From an uncultured Clostridia bacterium (GTDB lineage: Bacteria > Bacillota > Clostridia > Saccharofermentanales > Saccharofermentanaceae), in the NCBI GenBank assembly GCA_947303185.1, contig CAMYXF010000002.1, positions 181,747 through 245,746 of the forward strand: 64,000 bases of DNA, read 5' to 3'. The notes beneath the pieces are model-generated. The model made no database searches. It saw nothing but the letters and a program-made list of their open reading frames with translations, and had not been told where the DNA came from. Of the stretch, positions 51,987 through 59,691 are shown one piece after another. The stretch's first letter is position 1, and each line of letters opens with the position of its first letter. The translations under genes were made by a program, and so were the position numbers.

Positions 51987-52760
51987 ATGTCTGAAGAGAA
52001 TATTAAGACCGAAGATACTGTAAAACAGGCCTCTGAGCCTGCCATGTCAAAAGCAGATCACCATAAGCATCTGGACGAGAAGTATCCTACCAAAAGAGGT
52101 TTTTGGGACGTAGTAGCCAAAAACGGATTCCTCATCCTGACCCACATCCTCTGCGACATGAAATGTATCGGCAGAGAGAATTTCCCCAAGCAGAACCCCT
52201 ACGTTGTCGCATCCAACCACCAGAGTTACCCCGACGGCGTTCTTATCATCGACTATCTCCCTAAGGGACACTTCAAATACATGTGCTGCCTTGCAGCTTC
52301 CGACCTTGAGACCAACCACGGCAAACTCGGCCGTCTCATCATGAGAGTCGGCAGAGGCATCGCAGTCGACCGCTACGGCAACCCCGTCAGAGGTCTCATC
52401 AAGGCCAAGAAAGAAGTCGAGAAAGGCAACATCTGCTTCGTCTTCCCTGAAGGCACCCGTTCCCACACCGGCAAGCTCGCCGAGATGAAGGACGGCGCCG
52501 CTTATCTCGCCATCAAGGCCGGCGTTCCCATGGTTCCAGTCTACATCGCAGGCGCTTACCAGATCTGGCCCAGAACATCCAAGAAGCCCCACCCGCTCAA
52601 CGGTCTCCACCGCCGCAAGATCAGAATCTACGTCGGCGAGCCCCTCCACGGCGAAGACTTCGACAACGACGCTCACAAGATGACCGAAGCCCTCTCCGCC
52701 TGGATGCACCAGCAGGAAGACCTCCACTGGGATCCCGAGACAAACTACGAGTCGAAGTAA
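51987..52760 (+). CDS. 1-acyl-sn-glycerol-3-phosphate acyltransferase (PlsC family)
   Basis: 257 residues. The catalytic H-x4-D motif is NHQSYPDG, the glycerol-phosphate motif is FPEGTRSH, and motif IV is MVPVYIAGAY. It acylates lysophosphatidate (or a related acceptor) in membrane lipid synthesis. RBS CAGGAG five bases before ATG; TATAAT at 51943. Its coding sequence is unusually rich in C at third positions compared with neighbours, which also creates a long antisense ORF that I regard as a shadow. It ends at the hairpin array whose first unit acts as its terminator. Confidence 0.93.
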   Translation: MSEENIKTEDTVKQASEPAMSKADHHKHLDEKYPTKRGFWDVVAKNGFLILTHILCDMKCIGRENFPKQNPYVVASNHQSYPDGVLIIDYLPKGHFKYMCCLAASDLETNHGKLGRLIMRVGRGIAVDRYGNPVRGLIKAKKEVEKGNICFVFPEGTRSHTGKLAEMKDGAAYLAIKAGVPMVPVYIAGAYQIWPRTSKKPHPLNGLHRRKIRIYVGEPLHGEDFDNDAHKMTEALSAWMHQQEDLHWDPETNYESK

Positions 52761-52785
52761 GGTTAGTTATTAAAGCTTATTCAAT

Positions 52786-53105
52786 ACCGACTAAAATGCC
52801 TGAAATGGTAATTTAGTCGGTATTTTTTTTGCGCGTGTGCGCCGCGAACCGACTAAATCTCTCTTTTTGAATGTTTAGTCGGTAGTTTGCCGGCTTTCTC
52901 GAGGTGTTTTCTTCGTTTAGAACCGACTAAACCCTTAAAATCTTCAGTTTAGTCGGTTGTAAACGGTTGTTTTCGCGTCTTTCGAAGCCAAAATTACCGA
53001 CTAAAACTAGAAAATAAACAATTTAGTCGGTTGCAAACGGCTTATACTGCCTCTTCTGATGAAAAAAATACCGACTAAAACTCGAAAATAATAACTTTAG
53101 TCGGT
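52786..53105. repeat. five-unit tandem inverted-repeat array, arms ACCGACTAAA / TTTAGTCGGT
   Basis: Units start at 52786, 52848, 52922, 52996 and 53070. Every unit is 36 bp: perfect 10-bp arms around exactly 16 bp of different sequence. Periods are 62, 74, 74 and 74 bp, and the gaps between the last four units are exactly 38 bp. The arms show no change in ten copies while the interior has diverged widely. Unit 1 plus the following T8 is a good terminator for the plus-strand acyltransferase. See findings. Confidence 0.93.
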
Positions 53106-53109
53106 AAAT

Positions 53110-53207
53110 ACCGTCCCAAACGCGAAAATCCCAATTGGGACGGTATCCCACACAACTCCCACTCAAACAAATACCGTCCCAAACGGCAAAACTCCATTTG
53201 GGACGGT
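53110..53207. repeat. two-unit inverted-repeat array, arms ACCGTCCCAA / TTGGGACGGT
   Basis: Units at 53110-53144 and 53173-53207, each with perfect 10-bp arms around 15 bp; period 63 bp. It begins five bases after the preceding five-unit array but with a different arm word. The last unit, read on the minus strand, has T-rich DNA after it and may terminate the permease-acyltransferase fusion gene. Confidence 0.9.
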
Positions 53208-53236
53208 ACGGACAAACAAAACAACAAATAAATCTA

Positions 53237-55897
53237 TCAGCTATACAACCCGCCCAGATACTCCGTAGCGAACTGGATCTTTGTCGGGTTGAAGACATCC
53301 CTGCTCTCTTCGGTCGGATAGATGAAGAACGTGTCGTCGTAGGTGGACAAGGTGACGCAGGGGCCGAACTTGCCGCGGTAATCGTATTCGGTGTGGAGCG
53401 ATACCATTGACTTGGCCGGGAACTTCAATGTCTCGTGCTTTTCGGACCTGTAATTGTCGAACTCCAGAGAGAAGCCTTCGTTATCCTGGATCAACCTGCC
53501 GACGCCGCAGTCGACAAAGTTTACGGAATTAGGCAATGCCTCTACCCTTACCGGGATATCCAGCTTATAACGGCCTTCCCTAATCTCTTCGTGGACAAAG
53601 CCTCTCTGCCACTCGTACCAGTCAGGAATGTGGATGACTTCGCCGGTTAACGAATGAAGCTGACCAAGCTCATCCATCTCGTAAGTGTCGCCGCAGTGCT
53701 TGCAGCAGATTTTGTTGCCGTAGGAAGTCATGGCGAAATCCTTGCCGCACTTTCTGCACTTGTACAACGGGAAATGAAGGCCTTCTGCTCTCCACTCGTC
53801 GTCGATGACGATCTTGTTTTCGAGCTGGTACTTGTATTCGTCGTAAGTGAGTTCTTTGGAGATGCGCTCGAGAATCTCATCAACGGAGAGCTTACCAACC
53901 TCATCAGCAGTTACCACGCACTTAAGGTCGGCGTGAAGCCTTGCGCCTTTGCGTTCCTTGAGGTTCCAGATGGGCTGCTGGAGATAGTTGCCCTGCATGT
54001 TGAGAGTTACGACGGGTACCTTGAGCATCTTGGCAAGCTTGGCGATGGAAGGCGTCAGGTGCGAGTTGGTGCCGACGTTCGCGTATCTTGCTTCAGGATA
54101 GATGACCATGATGTCGCCACGCTTGATTACCCTGGCGATGTTGCGGATCAGGGACTGGTCGTTGATGAACTTACGGGTGCCGAGGCAGCCTGCCTGGCGG
54201 TATATCCATTCGCCGAAGTTTTCGAAGCCTTCAAGCTCTGAAATGTAGTTAGCACGGTAAGGCTTTAGAGCCAGCGGAGTTACATAGAAATCCATAAAGG
54301 AGTTATGAGATCCGTATACCAGGAACGGCGGCTTGATGCCTTCCATGTTGTGCTTGTCGATCTTGAGCTTATAAGGAGATACGGTCATCTTGCAAAGGAG
54401 CCACATCAGAGGCAGGAAAAAGAGATTCTGCCTGGGCGGTACCTTTGCCCTGTCAAAAGGTCGCTTGTCAGGGCTTGCGTATGTATCTCTTCTTATGTAA
54501 CGGCGGATGCCGGGAATCTTGCTGAGGAGCAGATAAAGAACGCCCGTAAAGATAAAGGATGCCAGCGTAGGTGTCAGCATGAACAGTATCTTGTTGTGAA
54601 CGATTCCCTGGATAGGATCGTAAATAACAAGCGTGAATCCGAAGCCAAGCGCAAGGCAGATGATGCCTACGATATTAAAGCCCTTGGAATACTGGTAAGC
54701 ATTGTGGCCGGGCAATTCATATGCACTCTTAAGATCGAGCTTCTGTTTTCTGATAAGGAAGAAGTCCACGAAAAGCAGTGCCGCGAGAGGAGCATAAACG
54801 CATGCGCCGATAGTAAGGAAGCTGCCGAAGTATTCGGTGATCTTGCCCCATACGCAGAGGAGCGCAACGTACACACCCAACACAAGAACAAGAGTCTTAT
54901 ATGAGATCTTCTTGAATGTTGATTTGAGCATTACGCCGTATATGTAAGAGCCGACAGCCTGTGTTCCGATGTTTGCAAAAGCAACGAGGAGCAAAGAAGA
55001 CAGACCAAGGATCGGTGCTGACAATGTAGCCATCATGAGAGTAGGATCGTCTACCATCTGACCTGTTACATACTGCATTGCGATTGCCATGACTGCGCCG
55101 ACTACTACGAAGAAAGAGCCTGCTGCACCCTGTCCGAGAACGCCTGCGTAGTAACCCGATTTCTCAGATTTACAAAGACGCGGAACTTCCGCCATGCCTC
55201 CGACGAGCGTTATAACAAACGCGAAGTTCGCTTCGATCGTAAGAACGTAATTGACCGTCTTGTCTGCATCGCCTGCAAGCTCTGGCTGGTAGTTCCAGAT
55301 AACATCCATAGGTACGGATGTGAAGCCTACTACGACTACTGCCACGCCGACCAATAACAATAAAGGAACGAGTATACGTGTTGTCCATGTGATAGTGCCG
55401 ACGCCGCGCAAAGCGATGATGGTGCCAACGACTACGCACGATAAACTCAGTACGAGGTGTGCCCCGTTAAACAGCTGTATTCCGAACAGTCCAAGAAGGT
55501 TTTCCATCGAGTCTGCGAAAAGTTCGCAACACACTGCGTACCAGGGGAAGTTTACGAGGATGATTATTATCGTAACTATCTTGTTGCCCTTGGGTCCGAA
55601 CACGCTTCGAAGCCATATCCAGATATCGATACCGTATCTTACCGACAAGATTACCGGAAGCTGGTATACCATCAGCATGAATATTGCTGCGAGGAATGCT
55701 CCGATCAGGAGCTGTTTAAAACCGACTAATGTTGCGAGATAAGAGCCCTGGGTGTAACTCCATGTGGCGATGCAGTATCCCGATAAGACGAGAAGCGCAT
55801 CCATGAATCCGTATTTTCGCTCTTTGGGGAGAACGGGTAAAGTACCGCAGTAAACCTCGTTCTCGATTTCTTTGTTGACATCATGTTTATGACTCAC
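53237..55897 (-). CDS. fusion of NCS1-type permease, PlsC-like acyltransferase and zinc ribbon
   Basis: 886 residues in one uninterrupted frame. Residues 1-480 form about 12 membrane spans resembling the cytosine/purine (NCS1) permease family (GFMDALLVLSGYCIATWSYT). Residues 495-690 carry a lysophospholipid-acyltransferase domain with H-x4-D motif SHNSFMDF (near 525) and VIYPEARYA (near 599). Residues 712-735 are a four-cysteine zinc ribbon (CRKCGKDFAMTSYGNKICC), and the C-terminal 150 residues are beta-rich. The start is GTG, overlapping the stop of a small upstream gene. I know no described enzyme with this order. The permease half may anchor the enzyme or present a substrate. Confidence 0.85.
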   Translation of the reverse strand: MSHKHDVNKEIENEVYCGTLPVLPKERKYGFMDALLVLSGYCIATWSYTQGSYLATLVGFKQLLIGAFLAAIFMLMVYQLPVILSVRYGIDIWIWLRSVFGPKGNKIVTIIIILVNFPWYAVCCELFADSMENLLGLFGIQLFNGAHLVLSLSCVVVGTIIALRGVGTITWTTRILVPLLLLVGVAVVVVGFTSVPMDVIWNYQPELAGDADKTVNYVLTIEANFAFVITLVGGMAEVPRLCKSEKSGYYAGVLGQGAAGSFFVVVGAVMAIAMQYVTGQMVDDPTLMMATLSAPILGLSSLLLVAFANIGTQAVGSYIYGVMLKSTFKKISYKTLVLVLGVYVALLCVWGKITEYFGSFLTIGACVYAPLAALLFVDFFLIRKQKLDLKSAYELPGHNAYQYSKGFNIVGIICLALGFGFTLVIYDPIQGIVHNKILFMLTPTLASFIFTGVLYLLLSKIPGIRRYIRRDTYASPDKRPFDRAKVPPRQNLFFLPLMWLLCKMTVSPYKLKIDKHNMEGIKPPFLVYGSHNSFMDFYVTPLALKPYRANYISELEGFENFGEWIYRQAGCLGTRKFINDQSLIRNIARVIKRGDIMVIYPEARYANVGTNSHLTPSIAKLAKMLKVPVVTLNMQGNYLQQPIWNLKERKGARLHADLKCVVTADEVGKLSVDEILERISKELTYDEYKYQLENKIVIDDEWRAEGLHFPLYKCRKCGKDFAMTSYGNKICCKHCGDTYEMDELGQLHSLTGEVIHIPDWYEWQRGFVHEEIREGRYKLDIPVRVEALPNSVNFVDCGVGRLIQDNEGFSLEFDNYRSEKHETLKFPAKSMVSLHTEYDYRGKFGPCVTLSTYDDTFFIYPTEESRDVFNPTKIQFATEYLGGLYS

Positions 55898-56049
55898 AGA
55901 AAGAACCCTCCTATTATTCCAAGAAGAGATACTACTGTTATTACTGCCGCAATGATGTAGTCTTTCTTTGTCATGCGGGGAATCGTGTTCTGCTTCTCCG
56001 CTTTGAGGATCTCGTCGATCCTCGACTCAATTTCATTTTCGCTATTCAT
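55894..56049 (-). CDS. small membrane protein (51 aa)
   Basis: Not in the ORF track because of its length. ATG at 56049 with CGGAGA upstream. It encodes a charged amphipathic N-terminus (NSEIESRIDEILKA-like) and one membrane span ending AVITVVSLLGIIGGFFL. The stop overlaps the GTG start of the 886-residue fusion, so the two are translationally coupled; it probably associates with that protein. Confidence 0.8.
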   Translation of the reverse strand: MNSENEIESRIDEILKAEKQNTIPRMTKKDYIIAAVITVVSLLGIIGGFFL

Positions 56050-56073
56050 AAATATCTCCGCGTTAAAATTGTT

Positions 56074-56103
56074 GAGGCTGCCTTATTATATCAAGACAGC
56101 CTC
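56074..56103 (-). terminator. terminator after the PadR-DUF1700-small membrane protein operon
   Basis: Minus strand GAGGCTGTC / GGCAGCCTC stem with a 12-nt AT-rich loop, followed by AACAATTTTAA. The loop contains TATAAT. Related to the shared GTCT / AGGC terminator core. Confidence 0.65.
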
Positions 56104-56145
56104 AAAACCTATCCCTATCCCAAAAACTTACTGATGATTATTTAA

Positions 56146-56325
56146 TTAAGTTCCAAGGTCCTGGACTTCTTCCGTGACCTGGTTGATAGCGCCCTGCCAA
56201 TCGTATTCCATAGCCTTGCCACCAAGCTTGACAGCGAACAGAACAATCGTAATAATGCCCAGAAAGCAAGCCAGAAAAAGGGCAATTCCACCTGTGATCA
56301 ATAATTTAATATCTTTCTTTTCCAT
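56146..56325 (-). CDS. small membrane protein (59 aa) after the DUF1700 gene
   Basis: Absent from the ORF track because of its length. ATG at 56325, RBS GGGGAGGAC, three bases after the DUF1700 stop. It has one membrane span (TGGIALFLACFLGIITIVLF) and an amphipathic C-terminal helix (MEYDWQGAINQVTEEVQDLG). It is the last gene of the padR operon. Function unknown. Confidence 0.8.
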   Translation of the reverse strand: MEKKDIKLLITGGIALFLACFLGIITIVLFAVKLGGKAMEYDWQGAINQVTEEVQDLGT

Positions 56326-56328
56326 TGT

Positions 56329-56898
56329 TTAGTCCTCCCCTAAGCCGTAATTCCATACGTTCTTGTTCCATCTGATGTAAGACTTCAGGCCCTTGATGTA
56401 GTACTTGATGCCGAGGACCAGTAACATAACAAGGAAGACTGCGACACAGATCATTGTAAGGATCAGGAAAATGAAAGGTACGATGAACTCTGTGAGTACG
56501 CCGGTGATCAAGCCTGCAACGATAAGTCCGATAAATGCGAGATCAGCTGCGAGACAGCAGAATGCTGCGATGATCGCGAAAAGAAGGATTAGCCAGCACT
56601 CGATGCCTACGAAAGCGTTGAAAATAATTACGAAGATCCTGCCTCTTCCGTCAGGTCCCTTGAAGTTATCGGACATCTTTCGCTTCTTCATGATCTGATT
56701 GAGCTTAACGCCGTCCTTGAATTCAGCTGCGAGTTCCTTGGGATCACCAAGGCTTGCAGCGATCTCGTCTTCGCTTCTGCCTAAACTTATACCTTCATCA
56801 AAATGCTCTTCAATAGATTGGATGATGTCTTTTACATCACCATAGGGCATGTGCCCCAATTCATTGGTGAGCTTTGTAACATATTCCGTTTTATTCAT
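56329..56898 (-). CDS. DUF1700 (HAAS-type) membrane protein
   Basis: Start at ATG 56898 (GGAGG eight bases upstream), overlapping the PadR stop by 8 bp; 189 residues. The N-terminal HAAS/DUF1700 domain (NKTEYVTKLTNELGHMPYGD, AASLGDPKELAAEF) is followed by four membrane spans. Such proteins are almost always paired with PadR regulators and are thought to relay envelope signals. Co-transcribed with padR and the 59-residue membrane protein. Confidence 0.9.
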   Translation of the reverse strand: MNKTEYVTKLTNELGHMPYGDVKDIIQSIEEHFDEGISLGRSEDEIAASLGDPKELAAEFKDGVKLNQIMKKRKMSDNFKGPDGRGRIFVIIFNAFVGIECWLILLFAIIAAFCCLAADLAFIGLIVAGLITGVLTEFIVPFIFLILTMICVAVFLVMLLVLGIKYYIKGLKSYIRWNKNVWNYGLGED

Positions 56899-57223
56899 CG
56901 GCTTTTCCTCCAGTCTCCTTGCTGAGAATATCATTCACTTCCCCGCAGAACTTAATCCACTCATCCCGTTCGGCATTTAGTTTGTTACGGCCGGCTTCGG
57001 TGATGTGATAGTATTTACGCGGCGGCCCGTTCTGAGATTCCTGCAGGTAAGTTGATACCACACCTTCAGAAGCAAGCTTTCGCAGTATCGGATACACAGT
57101 GCCGTCTGCTACTTCGACTTTACGTGCAAGATTGCCTGCGAGGTCGTAACCGTAACTGTCACCCTTCTCAAGCAAAGCCAGCACGCACAAATCGAGAATG
57201 CCCTTCTTGATTTGGCTGTTCAT
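56891..57223 (-). CDS. PadR-family transcriptional regulator
   Basis: Start at ATG 57223 (AAGGGG eight bases upstream), 110 residues. Winged helix: KGILDLCVLALLEKGDSYGYDL and VADGTVYPILRKLASEGVV, with the beta wing NGPPRKYYHITEAG. It probably represses its own operon; a palindrome TATTGTTCAATA lies within its promoter region. Confidence 0.93.
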   Translation of the reverse strand: MNSQIKKGILDLCVLALLEKGDSYGYDLAGNLARKVEVADGTVYPILRKLASEGVVSTYLQESQNGPPRKYYHITEAGRNKLNAERDEWIKFCGEVNDILSKETGGKADE

Positions 57224-57300
57224 TGGCAATACCCCTTTCATTCCGATTTGACGGGCTATGGGGCGCCCCCTATTCCTTAGCGCCCCGCCGTCACTACCAT

Positions 57301-57329
57301 TTATAGCACACTACTGTTTATTGTTCAAT
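57301..57329 (-). promoter_or_regulatory. promoter and candidate operator of the padR operon
   Basis: Minus strand TTGAAC, 17 bp, TATAAA. The -35 box overlaps the palindrome TATTGttCAATA, a plausible PadR site. Confidence 0.65.
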
Positions 57330-57430
57330 ACTAAATCTTAAACAATTCCGTTTGCCTTAAAATTCACTCATTTCAATACGTTTTGTCTATTAAATAAAGA
57401 ATGTTATTATCTTCCTTGACGGAGGAATAT

Positions 57431-58483
57431 ATGAGTCAGCAGGACGAACTTTCCAAATTCAAACAGATCATTTCCAAGCTTCCTGAAGACAAGAGGAAGT
57501 TTCTGTATAAGCGCCTTCAGTCCTTACCGCCTGATGAGCGCGAAAACTATATCGCAGAGTTTAATAAGAAATACTATATAGAAGAAAAGAAAGAGAAAGA
57601 GCCCAAGAACGGCGTACAGAGTATCGTACTTGGTATCCTCATCGCTCTCTTCGTTGTAGGTGTCTGTTATTTCATTTACGCATTTAATAAACCGGCATTA
57701 GACAGCAAGTTTAACGAGATGTTCGGCATGCCGCCTTCAGAGACTTTTGATACTACACCCGACGGCAGTAACATCGCGGGAGAAGAGCCCATGCACTTCC
57801 CTACCGAGACACCCACTCCCGTTCCGGCTACGCCCACACCTACTCCGGTTCCGCTCGCAGATGACCACCCTGATCTTACAGGCCTGGTTATCGTAATCGA
57901 CCCCGGTCACCAGCAGGAAGCTGATACCGAACTTGAGGAATCAATACCCGGCACGACAGCCGAAAAGGAGCGCGCCACATCAGGCGCAGTCGGCGTTAAC
58001 AGCGGAGCAAAAGAATACGAACTCACTCTTGAATACGCGATGGTACTTAAGAGCTATCTCGAAGGATGCGGCGCTGAAGTAATCCTCACGAGAACCGAGA
58101 ACGATGTCGACATCTCTAACATCGAGAGAGCCCAGATTGCAATAGATAACAATGCGGATTATTTCATCAGGATTCATGCTGACGCAGCACCCGACAGCGA
58201 GATAAGCGGAGTCAAAGTATATGTTCCATCAACGGGAAGTTATTCTTCAAGCATCGCTTCATCAGGTGAAGATCTTGCAGATGCGGTTGCTGATGCTATC
58301 GGTCTTCCCTCTCTCGGATCTGTCCAGTCCAACATGTACACGGGACTTAATCACGCTGATTCTATCAAGTCTTATCAGATCGTCGTAGGCTATCTTTCAA
58401 ACAGCGATGACGATTCTGTTTTAAACCGTGTAGACACGCCTTACAGCTTTGCCGTAGCCGTTGCAAATTTCCTTGGAGAGTAA
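57431..58483 (+). CDS. membrane-anchored N-acetylmuramoyl-L-alanine amidase-like protein (amidase_3)
   Basis: Start at ATG 57431 (GGAGG five bases upstream), 350 residues. A cytoplasmic helical N-terminus (FKQIISKLPEDKRKFLYKRL), one membrane span (about 58-80), a Pro/Thr linker, then the amidase_3 domain (about 155-350). Zinc ligands are visible: VIDPGHQ, KEYELTL and RIHADA. The catalytic Glu of the usual VELGFISN motif appears as Val in QIVVGYLSN, so activity is uncertain. It would act on peptidoglycan outside the membrane. Confidence 0.85.
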   Translation: MSQQDELSKFKQIISKLPEDKRKFLYKRLQSLPPDERENYIAEFNKKYYIEEKKEKEPKNGVQSIVLGILIALFVVGVCYFIYAFNKPALDSKFNEMFGMPPSETFDTTPDGSNIAGEEPMHFPTETPTPVPATPTPTPVPLADDHPDLTGLVIVIDPGHQQEADTELEESIPGTTAEKERATSGAVGVNSGAKEYELTLEYAMVLKSYLEGCGAEVILTRTENDVDISNIERAQIAIDNNADYFIRIHADAAPDSEISGVKVYVPSTGSYSSSIASSGEDLADAVADAIGLPSLGSVQSNMYTGLNHADSIKSYQIVVGYLSNSDDDSVLNRVDTPYSFAVAVANFLGE

Positions 58484-58507
58484 TTTGTTAACTTTGAGTT
58501 TTCGCGA

Positions 58508-58536
58508 TTGAAAATACAAAAAGTTTGATATATTAG
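58508..58536 (+). promoter_or_regulatory. promoter of the zinc-ribbon gene at 58578
   Basis: TTGAAA, 17 bp, TATTAG, about 40 bp before the ATG. Confidence 0.5.
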
Positions 58537-58577
58537 ATTTATCGAGGCAAACAATATTTTCGAGGAGGTAAGTTATT

Positions 58578-59153
58578 ATGACGGACTACGATTCCTTCAA
58601 CATGAAGGATATGGCGAAGCTCAAGAATGTCAATGAGGCAGATGCGCTTCTGAACGATATGAAGGGTGGTTCCAAGGACGGCGAGATCAAGAGCGAATAC
58701 AAGGCCCTCAAGGAAGTTGAAGAACTCAAGAGAATGGTCGAAAAGCAGTCTTGTCTCATTCACGCATTCTGGATAATGCTTAAGGAAAAAGGCTATACAA
58801 ACGAAGAGTTCGATAAAGCATTAACTGAGGCAGCTCTTCTCGTTAACAGAAAAGATTATAAGAACGTAAAGACATGTCCTAACTGCGGCAAGGGTCTCCA
58901 GAAAATGGAGAATAAACTCTTCACTTCAAAGTGCTACTACTGCGGTCTTGAAGTCCTTAATAATCCTTACAAGAAGTACGACGGACTTGATCCGTACAAT
59001 ACAGGCTATTCTGAACCTGAAGAAGAACCTGCTCCCTACATCTCCGATGATGAGGCAGATGCTCAGGAACTCAAGGAAACTCAGGATATCATCAGCCAGA
59101 GCTTTGAGCCCTACGATGTTTCAAAGGACTTGAACTTCGACGAAGAGACTTGA
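58578..59153 (+). CDS. hypothetical zinc-ribbon protein
   Basis: 191 residues, no family recognised. Residues 1-90 are helical and charged (MKDMAKLKNVNEADALLNDM, EELKRMVEKQSCLIHAFWIM). Residues 98-125 form a zinc ribbon (CPNCGKGLQKMENKLFTSKC then YYCG). The tail is acidic. RBS GAGGAGG. It ends just before tmRNA, whose -35 box overlaps this gene's stop codon. Confidence 0.75.
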   Translation: MTDYDSFNMKDMAKLKNVNEADALLNDMKGGSKDGEIKSEYKALKEVEELKRMVEKQSCLIHAFWIMLKEKGYTNEEFDKALTEAALLVNRKDYKNVKTCPNCGKGLQKMENKLFTSKCYYCGLEVLNNPYKKYDGLDPYNTGYSEPEEEPAPYISDDEADAQELKETQDIISQSFEPYDVSKDLNFDEET

Positions 59154-59177
59154 TTTTAACCGCACAGTCTGTATAAT
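59150..59177 (+). promoter_or_regulatory. promoter upstream of ssrA
   Basis: TTGATT, 16 bp, TATAAT. The -35 box uses the TGA stop of the preceding gene. The mature tmRNA begins 63 bp further on, leaving a leader that contains a terminator-like hairpin. Confidence 0.7.
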
Positions 59178-59190
59178 CACGCGTAAGCTT

Positions 59191-59234
59191 AATTGCTTCG
59201 GTCGCATGTTGTCGTGACCGGAGCAATTTCTTTC
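59191..59234 (+). terminator. terminator-like hairpin in the ssrA leader
   Basis: A 15-bp stem (AATTGCTTCGGTCGC / GTGACCGGAGCAATT, with two G-U pairs), 8-nt loop, followed by TCTTTC. It lies between the promoter and the tmRNA. It may be a processing stem, or an attenuator, or the terminator of the upstream gene with a second ssrA promoter further on. Confidence 0.6.
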
Positions 59235-59240
59235 AGATCT

Positions 59241-59619
59241 GGGGATGCACTGGTTTCGACGGGGCTTCTGAGGTCGGGAAAGCGGGTAGAGGATCCTCGT
59301 TGGCCTCTTTAATAAACGAGGAATTGCAAGTAATTGCAGACAACACAGAGCTCGTAGCAGCCTAAGGCTACCGTCCTCCCGCCTATCTTCTCGCGGGAGT
59401 GTACGTACACCGAAGACCTCGCCTGAGAGAGGTTAAGCAGGCAGTCCTACCGGTTAAGCTTTGCGCCGGATAGCGACTTTAATCTTTATGAAGCTACAGG
59501 AACCGCAATCTGTCAGCAGATGACGCGGGAATTGGAATAATTCAACTACTGACTGCACCCGGAGATTGTCCCGGAGGAAGAGGTTTCGGACAGGAGTTCG
59601 ATTCTCCTCATCTCCACCA
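59241..59619 (+). ncRNA. ssrA: transfer-messenger RNA
   Basis: The 5' end GGGGATGCACTGGTTTCGACGG and the 3' end with GTTCGATTC T-arm and CATCTCCACCA form the tRNA-like domain (acceptor GGGGATG with CATCTCC). The tag reading frame ends GCAGACAACACAGAGCTCGTA-GCAGCC-TAA, encoding ...ADNTELVAA; the frame is open from about 59303 and I cannot fix the resume codon by eye. The tmRNA rescues stalled ribosomes and tags the nascent protein for degradation. It complements the RqcH-type gene at the window start as a second rescue route. Confidence 0.96.
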
Positions 59620-59633
59620 ATTACGAAAAATAG

Positions 59634-59691
59634 AACCTTCTGCAACATAAGGACAGTTCGCTTACGCGAAACTGGTTGCAGAAGGTTTTAT
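59634..59691 (+). terminator. ssrA terminator
   Basis: Perfect 13-bp outer stem AACCTTCTGCAAC / GTTGCAGAAGGTT with an inner CAGTTCGC / GCGAAACTG stem, then TTTATTCTT. It begins 15 bases after the CCA end. Confidence 0.85.

Noticed and set aside
52047-52727. 226-aa ORF antisense to plsC
   Set aside because: A shadow caused by C-rich third positions in plsC; plsC has clear motifs and an RBS.
52786-53105. CRISPR-like reading: 36-bp units separated by 38-bp gaps
   Set aside because: The units differ inside (16 of 36 bases vary), the gaps resemble each other, and no cas gene or leader is present; it is an inverted-repeat array.
59454-59648. 64-aa ORF over tmRNA
   Set aside because: Lies inside the ssrA 3' domain and has no coding signature.
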